Shown: positions 1 through 10,251 of the stretch, in pieces | Layout: every line of letters begins with the position of its first letter | Numbering within the stretch: the stretch's first letter is position 1 | From: Myotis daubentonii | Lineage: Eukaryota > Chordata > Mammalia > Chiroptera > Vespertilionidae | Assembly (NCBI RefSeq): GCF_963259705.1 | Contig: NC_081840.1 | Location: forward strand, 151,960,282 to 152,024,281 | Reading direction: 5' to 3' | DNA: 64,000 bases | Made by a program: the position numbers and the translations under genes | Notes under the pieces: model-generated | What the model was told of the DNA's origin: nothing | Database searches by the model: none | Seen by the model: only the letters and a program-made list of their open reading frames with translations

Positions 1-1916
1 CTTCAAATCCCACACATGTCAATGCTGCCATCTTATAAATATTTTTAATGCAGGTAACAACATTTTACATTCATCAGGCCGAGTACTCCACTTCACTCAC
101 CGCGATACCTAGGGCTACGGGTGAGACGGATGTAGCAGAGTAAACACATTTTGTAGCTATCCTGAGATCTGATTCCAGCTGGAGTGGCTCAGGGGCCCCC
201 ACAGCTTCTATTTCCCTCCCTCTGCTGACCCCTTCCCTTCTTCCTCGCCCACTTACAACAAATTATCAATGAGACTTTGGGGGGGGTGAATTTTTTTTTT
301 ACACACTTGTTTTCCAGAATCAACTGTTTCCTTTCCGTGCGGAGAATATACACAAAGTTTGGGTGGCATTAGAGACAGCTGGGTCTTTGCTTACTGACCT
401 CAGAAGGTGGTCCTACGCTTTAAGCTCCCACAGAGCTGTTAGCTCTGTAGCATCAGGGACCTCCAAGGAAAGAACAGGGGCTGGAAAGTGGGTGGGGGGA
501 CAGAATTCGAGTTTAGACCAAAGTGTATCTGTTATCTTGGGCCCAATAGCCCTGGAAATGCCACCCCCTCCATCAAGGGTGGGGAACCTTTATTCTGCCA
601 AGGGCCATTTGGATATTTATAACATCAACTTAAAATTTAGCCTGCTGTATTTGGTCAAACATACCAAACGATTTCTCCAGCCTCATAAGCTCCCCACCCT
701 GCCCTAAGTCCACACACCTTCCAAATGCCACCTCATGAAGATCTTACGCTTTGGTGACAGGGATGTGCAAGCTGCTTGTGTGCTGCTCATCTGCAATTTT
801 TTAAAAAAAATTATTGGTTCCTTGACTAGCACAAAAGGCTGACATTTCAGTTAGCATTCACCTCCTTCCTCAAGCAGATTCGGACTTACTAAGAAAATGT
901 TCAAGTTGGACTCTATGATGGAATAAAATGAGCAGTTAAAGTAACTGGGCATATTAATCAGCCAAGCAGAGCAAGGGCTGAGTAACCCCCATAAGCAGAA
1001 GGTAGGAAGTAAGTAGTTATACCAACAACTAAAAAGCCACAAAGGGTTTGACATGCCGCATATTTTATAAAGACGTCTCCTGTGCAAACAACAAATCTTT
1101 CGCAGGCTATATCACAAGGCAATGTCCCTAGTTCTACCAAAGAAGAGCCCAGCCGCTCCTGAAAGGGTGGGGCGAGTGCCTCCTGTGTACGAGCATCATC
1201 CGTTCACAGAGACACTTACTGCTCAATCTCAATCAACAAACGAGTGTTTTACACAAGACAAGTCTGTCTTTGAGAAGTTTTCTGTTTCCTCTCTACTTTG
1301 GTATTTCCATTTAAAGTTATCCCTTAAGCCAAATGCTTATTCACTTATTAATGAAACTACCTGGGGGCCCTCTTAAAGCCAAGAAGAAAAATGCAAGATC
1401 CCAAAAGCCAAAAGAAGGGAAGAAAGAATGATCTAGGAAAAGGGGTGTCGGCCACTCCACCTGGCATCCTGCAGCGGACAGCTCACTGGCTGGCTTCCTC
1501 CCCAGCTCACATTCAATCCCAAGTATTTGAGCAGACCCACCAGGCCTGGCCCCACAACACCGACTGTAGCTGCTAGTACCCACAGGAGGGGCCGCCTGCC
1601 ACATCTCCTGTTCTCTGCTGACGAGGCTGTTCTAAGGGAAAGGTGCTGGCTTTCCCCAGTGAGGGGAGCACTGGGTCGTAACACACAGCAGAGTGAAACA
1701 AGGAGGCAACCAGCAGAGCAGGAATGTACCCTGAGTTCTGCAGGCAATGGCCCCCCAAAATAAAATAATATTAGCATCGACAGCAATACCCAGCAGACAG
1801 TGCAACCAAAGCAGGGCCCCTGTCTGCAAACCCCAATAATGAGCACCATTAACCGCCCACGGGCCACGTAAGAACTTTGATAGCCCACCCTGTTTTTTCA
1901 ACCGACGTGATGCGCT

Positions 1917-2049
1917 GAAAACAGACTTGTTTTTTCCATCCTCCTCTGTAGGAAGCGAGCACTGAAAATTCCACATGTTTCCACAATTTTTTCCAATATT
2001 TCCAGGAAAACTAATTTAAAGAATCCTCTCCCCATGAGTCCTGATGGAA
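1917..2049. repeat. 130-bp intronic duplication, copy 1
   Basis: The sequence from ACAGACTTGTTTTTTCC to the end of CCCCATGAGTCCTGATGGAA recurs 937 bp downstream with only a few substitutions and a small indel. The flanking DNA is not alike, so this is a short dispersed direct duplication rather than one unit of a long tandem. No known repeat family was recognised. Confidence 0.85.
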
Positions 2050-2853
2050 CAGGAAATGTGAAAGCAATATACTTAAGTAATTCGGCGCGAAGGCTTGTTT
2101 TAACTTTTCACTGTGGAAGCGGGTACGCTGGGGCATTTTTTAAGTTCCAAAATGTAGAGAGATACAGATTTCTGATCCTTCCACTCGTTGGTTTCTCCTG
2201 AGCAATACTGGAAAACAAACCGGTTCATCTCATTTAAGCCAGTAAAACCGCTTATGTGCTTATAAGACCTGAAATTCCAAAGGACCTTAAAGAGCAACTC
2301 TATCAACTCAGCAGGGACAAAGCAAGACAAGGGGGTGGGGGTGGCAGAGAGGGGCTGAGGCTACACCAGCCGATGCCACAAACCTCTGATTCTTTCATTC
2401 TTCAGGCCAGGCCTAGCAAGGTTTACGTAGAAAAAAAAACAATAATGTGCTTCCTGAATGCACACACACACATCCCTTTCTCTGCCCAGACACTCAATAC
2501 GAAATTCATTAAGCCCTTTTATAAAATCTGTTCAGAGAATGGGGTTGAGCACACGTTGGTCTAAAGTGGTTTTGCCATCCTCTGGGCAGCAGGAACATAT
2601 TACTCACCCTCCGAGAGCGACAGCTGGTGGCAGGTGAGTGCCATCGAGCAGGGCAGTGTGTCCCATGTACACGTTCGTAAGGGGCCATGAGTGACCGCTC
2701 CCAGCATAGGAGGGGGCCGGGACGCACATTCAGAGCACTGCCCCAGATTCAGAGAGGCAAATGCGAGCTTATTTCGAGGCTGACAGGGGGAGGTGAGCAG
2801 TGCTGTGGAGTTCAGGGGCTCCCCTTTGCTAACAGAGATACCGTGATGACACT

Positions 2854-2986
2854 TAAAACAGACTTGTTTTTTCCATCCTCCTCTGTAGGAACTGGGCACT
2901 GAAAATTCTACGTGTTTCCACAATATTTTCCGATGTTTCCATGAAAACTAATTTAAAGAATCCTCTCCCCATGAGTCCTGATGGAA
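2854..2986. repeat. 130-bp intronic duplication, copy 2
   Basis: This is the second copy of the sequence at 1917-2049, in the same orientation. It shares the CCTCCTCTGTAGGAA, GTTTCCACAAT and AAACTAATTTAAAGAATCC blocks, with scattered differences (for example CCACATG versus CTACGTG). It could be an unrecognised repeat family or a local duplication. Confidence 0.85.
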
Positions 2987-3596
2987 GAGATGCAGACAGA
3001 GCAGAACTGCTTGTTTGAGATGATACATGGGTGATGGGTGCTGGGAATCATACAACAGCAGTGAGGATGACAGACTAGAGCTCTGAGGGGCTGATGAGTG
3101 AGGGAGAAAACCCATCTGAGCATCGACACAATCGCATAACTCCAGCAGATGTTTTCTAATACAGACTTCATCCCCTCGAGCACTGTCCACAGCACACACT
3201 TTACCCACCACTGTACATCTCAACAGTGTTCCCCCGTGGGCCTACTCTGTATGGCCTACCTCTGGGCCCTCTGGGGTACTAGCGACGCCCTCACATCTTC
3301 AGCCAGGTGGAACAGTGTCTGCTCAGCACAGAGTCCAGGAAGCAGCCTCCTTCTGCTACGGGGCTGTTTAACTCTACCGATCATTGGGATACCCTGCAGA
3401 ACCCCAGATCTGACATAGAGACATAGTCCGTGGACCACGGGAAGGCAGCTAACACCACGCCACAGCCCCATCCTTTATTCCCTTCTGTGCCCTGCAAGTG
3501 TTAAAAAGGAAAGCATAAAGTCAACATCGGCTCCTCCCTGCTGATGAAATTGGCACGAATGAATTTACTTTCTGGCTGCCGGCCCTCACAAAACCG

Positions 3597-3598
<2 letters not shown>

Positions 3599-3631
<33 letters not shown>
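3599..3631. repeat. (CA)n microsatellite
   Basis: An uninterrupted AC dinucleotide run of about 16 units lies in DIP2C intron 1, about 750 bp from the first coding exon. Confidence 0.95.
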
Positions 3632-3633
<2 letters not shown>

Positions 3634-4383
3634 GTTCACCACGCTGCATGCTCCAAATATAAACCCGAGACAGCGGCCCCTCCCCACCCACCACAGCACG
3701 TTAGTGGCCTTCTCAGGGTGAGCCGGTGAATACTGAACAGATATTAAACATTAACATTTTGGAACTTTAGTGGGTGGTTTTTTTTTTTAAGGCACAGCAA
3801 AACCCGATCTAAACTTATGACAGTTGAGCACATGATCCCATCATTAAGAGCAAATAAGAAACCGTACATAACAGTCCATGAAATCACGGCAGCAAATCTG
3901 TCGCCAATTCCAAATCCGAGGGATGAGCGCCAGGCAGGGAACCTGGCCTGAGGTAGGAGGTTTGCGAGTCTCCCACCCTTCGCATCACAACACACACGAA
4001 CAATAGTAGCGCCAGCTTCCCCGAGCCGTAGTAACACCAGGATGGCTGGCACATCGGGGTTCAAACCCTCAAGTCCAACGACAAGTTTCGCATTAGAGCA
4101 AGGCCGGGGGACTGCAGGCCGAGCGGCGCGAGACGTCCCCAGCCTGGGCCGCGGGGGCAGCGCGCGGACGCGCACAAGGACACGGGCCCGCCAGGCCGGC
4201 CGCTCCATCCCGCGCCCCAGGCCCCGCCGCAGCGCAGCCCGCCGGCGACGCGCCGTGGCCCGGGTGGGGGCCGTGACACGCACCGCGGGGACCCAGCGCC
4301 CCTGAGACCACGCGCCCGCCCGCCCGCCCACCCCGCAGCGGCCTCCCGGCGACAGCGCGGCGCGGCCCGGCCGGGCCTGTTAC

Positions 4384-4468
4384 CTTCCGACAGCTCCAGC
4401 TCCAGCTCGGCCAGCCGCGCCCGCACCTCCAGCGGCAGCGCCATGCCCTCCAGGCTGCGGTCCGCCAT
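4384..4468 (-). CDS. DIP2C: DIP2C first coding exon (partial CDS)
   Basis: The minus strand encodes MADRSLEGMALP at the start and LAELELELSE before the donor, 28 codons plus one base of a split glycine codon. This matches the known N-terminus of DIP2C; paralogues DIP2A and DIP2B share the LAELELELSEG core but differ before it. The exon ends in G followed by GTAACA, a sound splice donor in phase 1. The segment begins the DMAP1-binding domain of Disco-interacting protein 2 homolog C, a large protein with two adenylate-forming (AMP-binding) domains linked to acyl-CoA or lipid metabolism and neural development. The ATG at 4468-4466 lies in the CpG island and was chosen by homology. A second in-frame ATG is at codon 9. 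Later exons lie outside the window, beyond base 1. Confidence 0.93.
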
Positions 4469-4700
4469 CGCGCCGCGCCCGCCTCTTTGTTTCAGGCCGC
4501 GGCTTGGCCGCTCCAGCGATCCCGGACCCGCACAGAGCGGCGGCACCGGCGGGCAGCGCTCCTCCTCCGGCGCCTCCTCCGCGCGGCCCCGCAGGGCGGC
4601 CTCGCGCCCGCGCCCCCGCGTCCTCGCGCGCCCCCGGCCCGGCGCGGTCCCGCCGCGGCTCGGCTGCTCCACCGGGTGCTCCCCGGTGCGCGCGGTGGCA
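4469..4700 (-). other. DIP2C: Probable DIP2C 5' UTR and core promoter
   Basis: GC-rich DNA lies immediately upstream of the DIP2C ATG. The start is flanked by CGCGATGG on the minus strand, an acceptable initiation context. The 5' UTR must begin within this island, but its exact start is not visible. The upper boundary given is only an estimate. Confidence 0.5.
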
Positions 4701-5000
4701 AGGGCGCCAACAGGGCGGGGGCTACGGGCGGGGGCGCGCACCAGAGGCGGGGTATGGGGAGGGCGGGAGCGCAGTGACGGGGGCGCGCACCAGGACGGAG
4801 GCTGCTGGCGGGGCTTGCGGGGTGCGCTGGGGGATATGGGAGTGGGGGCGTGCGGATGTTGTGCGGTGCGGGAAACGCGCCAGGACCGGGGCGCGCACCG
4901 GGATGGGGACGCGCACAAGGGCGGGGATGGGCGGGCCAGCTCAGCGCGCGTTCCTGGAGCACACGCACGGGTCCCGCGGGCCCTCCCCGCCCCGCCCAGG

Positions 5001-5835
5001 ACCTGGCTTCCCTCTGGCTTAAGGCAAAAAATACCTGCTGGATCCCCCCACCCTCCCAGGTTGAAACTTCAAGTATTCTGGGTTTTCAAGGGCTGAATTT
5101 TTTTATATGAAGAGTTTGTTTGGGGGGTTGGACTGGACAGTGTGGGCCATGAAGCGAGTACCGGGCTGAAAGTTCCTAGAGCCCGCCAACCTGTGCTCTT
5201 GGCTAATCAGAGCATCTGTCAGGCCTTGTTCCCCACCTTCGAAAAGGAGGCTGGAGGAGAGGGAAAGTCTACTGTCCACATCCAGGCCAACCTGAAAGAC
5301 CGTGGCCCAATGGCACGGTCCCCAGCACCCCACCTCTCGCCGGCTGGGGGCTCCTGTCGTCCTCAGCAGGTCCTCTTCCCTGGGCTTCGTCGTCACTACC
5401 CAGGATTCCATCCCTTTTTACTTCCATTCCTGTGCGTCCTCCCCCCCCCCCCCAATTACCAGATCTGTGCCTCTGGGCATGATCGTTTGGGGGAGGCTAT
5501 CTCATGCCTCCAGCTGCCCAACGGAATCACCTCACTGAGATGCCCAGATACCTAACTTCTAACAACCTGCACCAGTCTCCTAATTCTCCAGGCCAGAGAG
5601 TCCTCAGAGACTTTTGTCTTCCTCAGTCTTCCCGATCCTCTCTGGACAAAGTCTTGGGCATCTGACCTCATTTTCATTCCTGTAACCACTCTTTCCACTG
5701 AAGCCACTGACTGCCACGCACCTGGCACGTGCCACCGACTTCCTGGTCAGTTCCCCACCACCGGTTACTTGGCCCTGAAGCAGAGTCAGCGCCCAGAAGC
5801 TCCGTGGCATTTCTTCCCCTTTCAAAAGTAGGCGG
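5001..5835. other. Unique upstream DNA, no gene seen
   Basis: Non-repetitive sequence upstream of the CpG island, with a run of 13 C at 5441-5453. Open frames are short and show no recognisable domain or splice structure. Confidence 0.5.
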
Positions 5836-5935
5836 TTGTGCCCGGCGGGGGCTCAGCTGATTGGAGTGTCATCCTGAGGGTTCGATCCCCAGTCAGTGGC
5901 GTACAGGGAGGCGACCAATCCATGTTTCCTTCTGA
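5836..5935 (+). repeat. Degenerate tRNA-derived SINE fragment
   Basis: The segment reads like the head of a bat SINE: GTGCCCGGC..GGCTCAGCTGATTGG, GGTTCGATCCCCAGTCA (B-box type) and GCGACCAATCCATGTTT. The CT-rich part and tail are missing or degenerate, so this is an old fragment. Confidence 0.6.
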
Positions 5936-6469
5936 TATCAACCTGCTCCCACTGCATCTCCCATGGGCTCCCAAAAGGCCTCCTGGAGGCCTTTCACACT
6001 TTCCTTCAGGGTGCGCCCTCACCCAAGGTGCCCACCTGCCTCTCTGCCCACACCCCTTACATCCACCCTAATGTCAACTCAGAAAATGTTCTCCTCCTGC
6101 CTGCTGTGCTCCCACTGCTCACTGCCCTTGTCCTGCCTGACCTATTTTTTATCATCCTCATCGGCCTAAGTGTAAGCTTCTGGAAGACAAAGACTAAGCC
6201 TTCTTCATCTCTGTATTTCCCAGTGACTTGACCGTAGTGGCAACTTAGAGAGTTGTGGGCATTTCTCATATGGACCTGACTTTTCGGTGGGGACATGTGA
6301 GAGAAGTAGGCAACTGACAGTGACAAGCTTGAAAAAGGTGGACATGGAGTCAATGGGCACTGCTGGCCTCACCACCGTCTCTCTCCTTTTCACGATAAAC
6401 AGACCGCTGGTATAGAGAGCCTTAGAGGGGGTCTAGTCCAGCCCTTCATGCTACAATTGAAAAGCTTTG
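5936..6469. other. Unique DNA, no gene seen
   Basis: This stretch contains short open frames rich in Ser, Leu and Pro, with no motif, no splice structure and no repeat that I recognise. Confidence 0.4.
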
Positions 6470-6661
6470 CAGCGGTTCTCAACCTGTGGGTCGCAAACAA
6501 TGAAAATACATCCTGCATATCAGATATTTACATTACGATTCATAACAGTAGCAAAATTACAGTTATGAAGTAGCAACAAAAATAATTTTATGCTTGGGGG
6601 TCACCACAACATGAGGAACTGTATTAAAGGGTCTTGGCATTAGGAAGGTTGAGAACCACTG
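6470..6661. mobile_element. SPIN-like non-autonomous hAT element
   Basis: The element begins CAGCGGTTCTCAACCT and ends AGGTTGAGAACCACTG, which are terminal inverted repeats of the SPIN-type hAT group. The interior contains GGGGGTCACCACAACATGAGGAACTG in common with the copy at 35198. It is about 192 bp, with an internal deletion near the left end (the GACCC block after the repeat is lost). A clean 8-bp target duplication was not found. Confidence 0.85.
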
Positions 6662-8085
6662 TGCTAGAGAAATAAAATGCAGCAGAACCAGGATTCAGAT
6701 CCCAGTCTGCAGAGCAAAGCGTGGGGTTCCTTACAGCAAAGCGGGGCTGCACACTCCACTCAGCAAGCAGTATCAAGCCGCTGTAGGGCAGGATGATGTG
6801 AAAATAAAAATATATTCCCTTTTCAGTGCACAGATGGGCCTTGATCGTTTACAGAAGATGCTATAACTGAGGTTGGTTCCAAAGAAGACTACTATTTTGC
6901 ATTAAATAGCACATCGATAGCAGGCTGAGATTCCAAGCTGCCGGTTCATTTTAACAGGTCTTTGGGTGACTACAGATTGGATAGTGTACTTGTGGAATTT
7001 CCAATGGCCTGATAGGTGTCTTTATCTGGAAAGTCTGCCATGTCCTCAAAACATGTTCTGTCCAAATCAGAAATCAGAATCTTTCATACCCACCAATCAT
7101 CAGTCTCCGTTCATTCTCTCTGATGGTAGCCTCCCTTACTCCTTGTTACCCATGTTTGAACCATGCCTGTTATCAAGCTTCAGTGATTTCTATCTACAAC
7201 TGTTCTCTGACGCTCTCTCTCCTCCCCTCTGCCCAGGGCCACTGCCTAATTCAGACCTTCAGAGCACATCCCTCCACCCCCCACCCCCAAGTGTTTGTCC
7301 TTGTAATCTTTCCTGCCATGGCTGCCAGATCACTTGTTCTACAGTGCCACTCTGAGCAGGGGACAGTCCGGGCTCTGCCTTATACGGGGGTCCTCTGCCT
7401 ACAAGCCCGAGAGCTCCCTGCTTTGACCCTGAAGGCTTCACGGGCCCTGGCACAAAGCTCTCTCCTCTACTTTCTGTTTTGCGGCCCCTGCCATGCACCC
7501 GCGTTCTCAAGAATTCTCGGTTGTCCGTGGGGAGTCCACCACTTCTTGTGTCTGTTGCTTGTGGACATGTTCCCTCTTCTTGTCATCCTGTCTCCCTTAT
7601 TCCCCAGCCCAAGTCACAACCACATGCCAAATGTTACACCTTCGAGTTTCAGTTCCAATGCTGCTTCTCCCATGAAGCCTTCCTTCTGATCTGGTTGGGA
7701 AGATGCTCTCCCACCTCTGGGCTCACACACCTCTTTGCCGCCTGGTGTACCTGGATTTGTAGGTCATCTGTGCATCTCATACGGCAGCTAGTTTGTCTGC
7801 AATTCTTCTGCAGTGGTGAGGGACCTAGAAACAGCACCTCGTTTTTCAAAGTGCAGTCCAGCGCTGGAACCAGAGCAAGACTGTTCCCTTCTCTTCTGCT
7901 GCAGTCTGGCAGCCTCAAGGGGTGCAGGGCTTAGTGAAAATCCTAACTGACAGTCGTGTGTGTCTATCTGTATAAAAACCTGGTTCTAATGTGTGACTAG
8001 GTTGCACATAACAATACCCAGTAGAAGTTTATTAGAATGGAGTCAATGGGCGCTAAGGGCTATTTGCCTCAAAATCTCACCAAAG
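6662..8085. other. Unique DNA, no gene seen
   Basis: About 1.4 kb without a recognised repeat. Open frames of 129 and 188 residues at 6966-7689 overlap each other, have low-complexity Ser/Leu/Pro composition, and show no domain. I do not support them as genes. Confidence 0.4.
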
Positions 8086-8093
8086 CCCTAGAC

Positions 8094-8318
8094 CCGTGGT
8101 CGGCAAACCGTGGCTCGCGAGCCACATGCGGCTCTTTGGCCCCTTGAGTGTGGCTCTTCCACAAAATACCACGTGCGGGCGCACACGCACAGTACGATTG
8201 AAACTTCGTGGCCCATACGCAGAAGTCGGTATTTGTGGAAGAGCCACCCTCAAGGGGCCAAAGAGCCGCATGTGGCTCAAGAGCCGTGGTTTGCCGAGCT
8301 GCAGTTTGCCGACCACTG
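8094..8318. mobile_element. Non-autonomous hAT element with GTCGGCAAAC ends
   Basis: The ends read GTGGTCGGCAAAC at left and GTTTGCCGACCACTG at right, forming terminal inverted repeats. The inner arms are also complementary (GCCACATGCGGCTCTTTGGCCCC against its reverse complement), making a near-palindromic 225-bp element. It is flanked by CCCTAGAC at 8086-8093 and 8319-8326, a typical 8-bp hAT duplication. It resembles the hAT groups thought to have entered bat genomes by horizontal transfer; the exact family name is uncertain. Confidence 0.9.
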
Positions 8319-8326
8319 CCCTAGAC

Positions 8327-8538
8327 CAGTGGTTCTCAACTTTCTGGCCCTTTAAATACAGTTCCTCATGTTGTGACCCAACCATAAAATTATGTTCATT
8401 GCTACTTCATAACTGTAATGTTGCTACTGTTATGAATTGTAATGTAAATATCTGATATGCAGGATGGTCTTAGGCGACCCCTGTGAAAGGGTCGTTCGAC
8501 CGCCAAAGGGGTCGCGACCCACAGGTTGAGAACCGCTG
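8327..8538. mobile_element. SPIN-like non-autonomous hAT element
   Basis: Terminal inverted repeats CAGTGGTTCTCAAC and GGTTGAGAACCGCTG, with the GGGGTCGCGACCCACAGG and CTTAGGCGACCCCTG blocks, mark this as a SPIN-like element of about 212 bp. It is flanked by CCCTAGAC at 8319-8326 and 8539-8546. The left duplication is shared with the preceding hAT element. Confidence 0.92.
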
Positions 8539-8587
8539 CCCTAGACACTCCATCATCACAGTTACATCTTTATTTTTTCTTTTTTGT

Positions 8588-9056
8588 TAAACCTCACCCG
8601 AGGATATTTTTCCATAGCTTTTTTTTTAAAATATATTTTATTGATTTTTTACAGAGAGAAAGGGAGAGGGATAGAGAGTTAGAAACATCGATGAGAGAGA
8701 AACATCAACCAGCTGCCTCCTGCACACCTCCTACTGGGGATGTGCCCACAACCAAGGTACATGCCCTTGACCAGAATCGAACCTGGGACCCTTCAGTCCC
8801 CAGGCTGACGCTCTATCCACTAAGCCAAACTGGTCAGGACTTTCCATAGTTTTTTAGGGAGAGTAGAAGAGAGGGGAAGACAGAGAGAAATATCGATGTG
8901 AGAGAAACACATCTATTGGTTGTCTCCTGCACAAGCCTGGACCAGAGCCCAGGCCTGGGAGGAGCCTGCAACCAAGGTATGTGCCCTTGATTGGAATCTA
9001 ACCGGGACCCTTTGGTCTGCAGGCCGACGCTCTATCCACTGAGCAACTAGAGCCAG
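8588..9056 (-). repeat. Older bat SINE, split by a VES SINE
   Basis: The minus-strand SINE has its tail side at TAAACCTCACCCGAGGATATTTTTCC (8588-8617) and resumes at 8841 with GGAGAGTAGAAGAG through to the A-box side near 9050. A VES SINE (8618-8840) interrupts it, with TTTCCATAG duplicated on both sides. The CACCCGAGGATATTTTT tail is shared with the elements at 10026 and 33493. Confidence 0.8.
8618..8840 (-). repeat. VES SINE
   Basis: The minus strand carries the full VES pattern: tRNA-like head with A box GGCTTAGTGG and B-box region GGTTCGATTCTGG, the CCCCAGTAGGAGGTGTGCAGGAGGCAGC block, the GATGTTTCTCTCTCATCGATGTTTCTAAC region, and a TCAATAAAATATATTTT tail. The target-site duplication TTTCCATAG is at 8609-8617 and 8841-8849. 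Confidence 0.95.
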
Positions 9057-10011
9057 TTACAACTTTGAAGTGTGGTCAGTTGTCTTCAGAAAGCTTAAGT
9101 AGAATCTCAGGGCTGCTGCTTGGGAGGGGTCACACATCCTTAGCATTTATTAACACAGGAGCATAGTTTAATTTGTCAAATAAGCCAGCTTTGCTTAATA
9201 AAACCCAGAGGGTCTGAGATACAGTACAAACATCCAGGTGTCCAGGAGACAAAGGCCACCCCGTGAGGATCCTGGCCCCCCAGGGGGTGGCCAGCCCAAG
9301 GCCAGTGGATGGAAGAAATGCTAAAATGAGACCTTGAAAGCTATCTCTGCCCCTCTATCCTTTCATCCAGACAAGCTCTGAAGACAACTGTTCTGAGTTC
9401 CACAGAGGGGCAGCTACCTAAAGCTAATGATTCAACCAATCATCATGCAAATTAGGATTTGGGGACCTCTGTCTATATCTTGCTCTACTGTCTGCTCTGG
9501 GTAACTTGTCACCACTATGTACCTACGTACAGGGCCTCACCTCTATCTTTCCTGTTTCACTGAATTCCAAGCCAATTCTGAGTGAAAACTTAGTAACGCA
9601 CATTAACTGGGCCCTAGATTTTAGAAACCTGGTTAGGATGGAAGAGAGCAGTAAAGGACCGGATTCAACCAGTGGACTCTGAAGGCCTCCTCGGAGCCCG
9701 GCTGATTCATTAATGAGCCCAGGGGAGGGAAACATGATGCTCCTCAGCTGAGCGCCCTCGCCCTCAGATAGCATCTCCCCGCACACCTCCACTTCCGGAG
9801 CCTTCCTGCGGTGAAGAGTTGATTATTTCACTCCTCATCAGATTTATGTAGAAGTCATTCATGCCGTGATCTCTCCCATGCATTCCAGTTTTGTGAATTT
9901 TTTAACTTTTCTAAAGTCACCAGGAAGGGTTGGTTGCAAAATTCTGTAGTGGGAGTTCTTTAAGTTCTCCTATCCTAAGTCCTGGAGGGAAAGGTGCTTA
10001 CAACCCTATTA
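9057..10011. other. Unique DNA, no gene seen
   Basis: Non-repetitive sequence with no supported exon. The minus-strand 89-codon frame at 9523-9792 shows no domain. Confidence 0.4.
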
Positions 10012-10025
10012 TGACACTGTCTTCT

Positions 10026-10237
10026 ATTTTCTTTTTAATTCTCACCCAAGGATATATTTTTATCCATTCTAAAGAGAGAGGAAGGGAGAGAGAAACATCG
10101 ATCAGTTGCCTTCTCCTACGAGACCCAATGGGGGATCAAACCCAAAACCTAGGTAAGTGCCCTGATCAGGGATTGAACCTGCAACCTTTTGGTGCAGGGG
10201 ACAACGCTCCAACTAACTAAGCCATCCGGCCAGGGCC
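10026..10237 (-). repeat. Older bat tRNA-derived SINE
   Basis: The minus-strand head reads CCCTGGCCGGATGGCTTAGTTAGTTGGAGCG, with a B-box region GGTTCAATCCCTGATCAGGG. The tail contains the CCTTGGGTGAGAATT block. A 14-bp target duplication TGACACTGTCTTCT is at 10012-10025 and 10238-10251. Confidence 0.92.
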
Positions 10238-10251
10238 TGACACTGTCTTCT

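Larger units (their letters stand above)
1..4383 (-). other. DIP2C: DIP2C intron 1, promoter-proximal part
   Basis: This stretch lies downstream (on the minus strand) of the DIP2C first-exon splice donor, so it is the beginning of intron 1. No further exon was recognised. It holds two copies of a 130-bp sequence (1917-2049 and 2854-2986), a CA repeat near 3.6 kb and otherwise unique sequence. Short open frames here show no family resemblance. That DIP2C has a very long first intron in mammals is background knowledge; the intron assignment is inferred from the donor at 4380-4383. Confidence 0.8.
4085..5000. promoter_or_regulatory. DIP2C: CpG-island promoter of DIP2C
   Basis: This is the only extended stretch of very high GC and dense CpG in the window. 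It covers the first coding exon, the start of intron 1 and the DNA upstream. GC boxes of the Sp/KLF type are visible (for example CCCCGCCCCGCCC near 4986-4998, and GGGCGGGG-like stretches at 4713-4760). No convincing TATA box lies at a suitable distance from the ATG, so dispersed initiation is expected. A GGGGCGCGCACC motif recurs at 4731, 4779 and 4888. The transcription start cannot be placed from sequence alone. Long open frames on both strands here are due to GC-rich composition. Confidence 0.85.

Noticed and set aside
3744..4331. 195-codon minus-strand frame next to DIP2C exon 1
   Set aside because: It begins downstream of the splice donor, within the intron, and its first half is GC-rich low-complexity sequence. 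It shows no match to the DIP2C continuation.
4042..5096. Long frames on both strands in the CpG island (up to 285 codons)
   Set aside because: They are Arg/Pro/Ala/Gly-rich, overlap in several phases, and only the 28 codons of DIP2C exon 1 match a known protein. High GC removes stop codons by chance.
8618..8840. tRNA gene predictions in VES SINEs
   Set aside because: A and B boxes are present, but no cloverleaf with a proper anticodon arm and acceptor stem was found. The flanking body and tail show a SINE.
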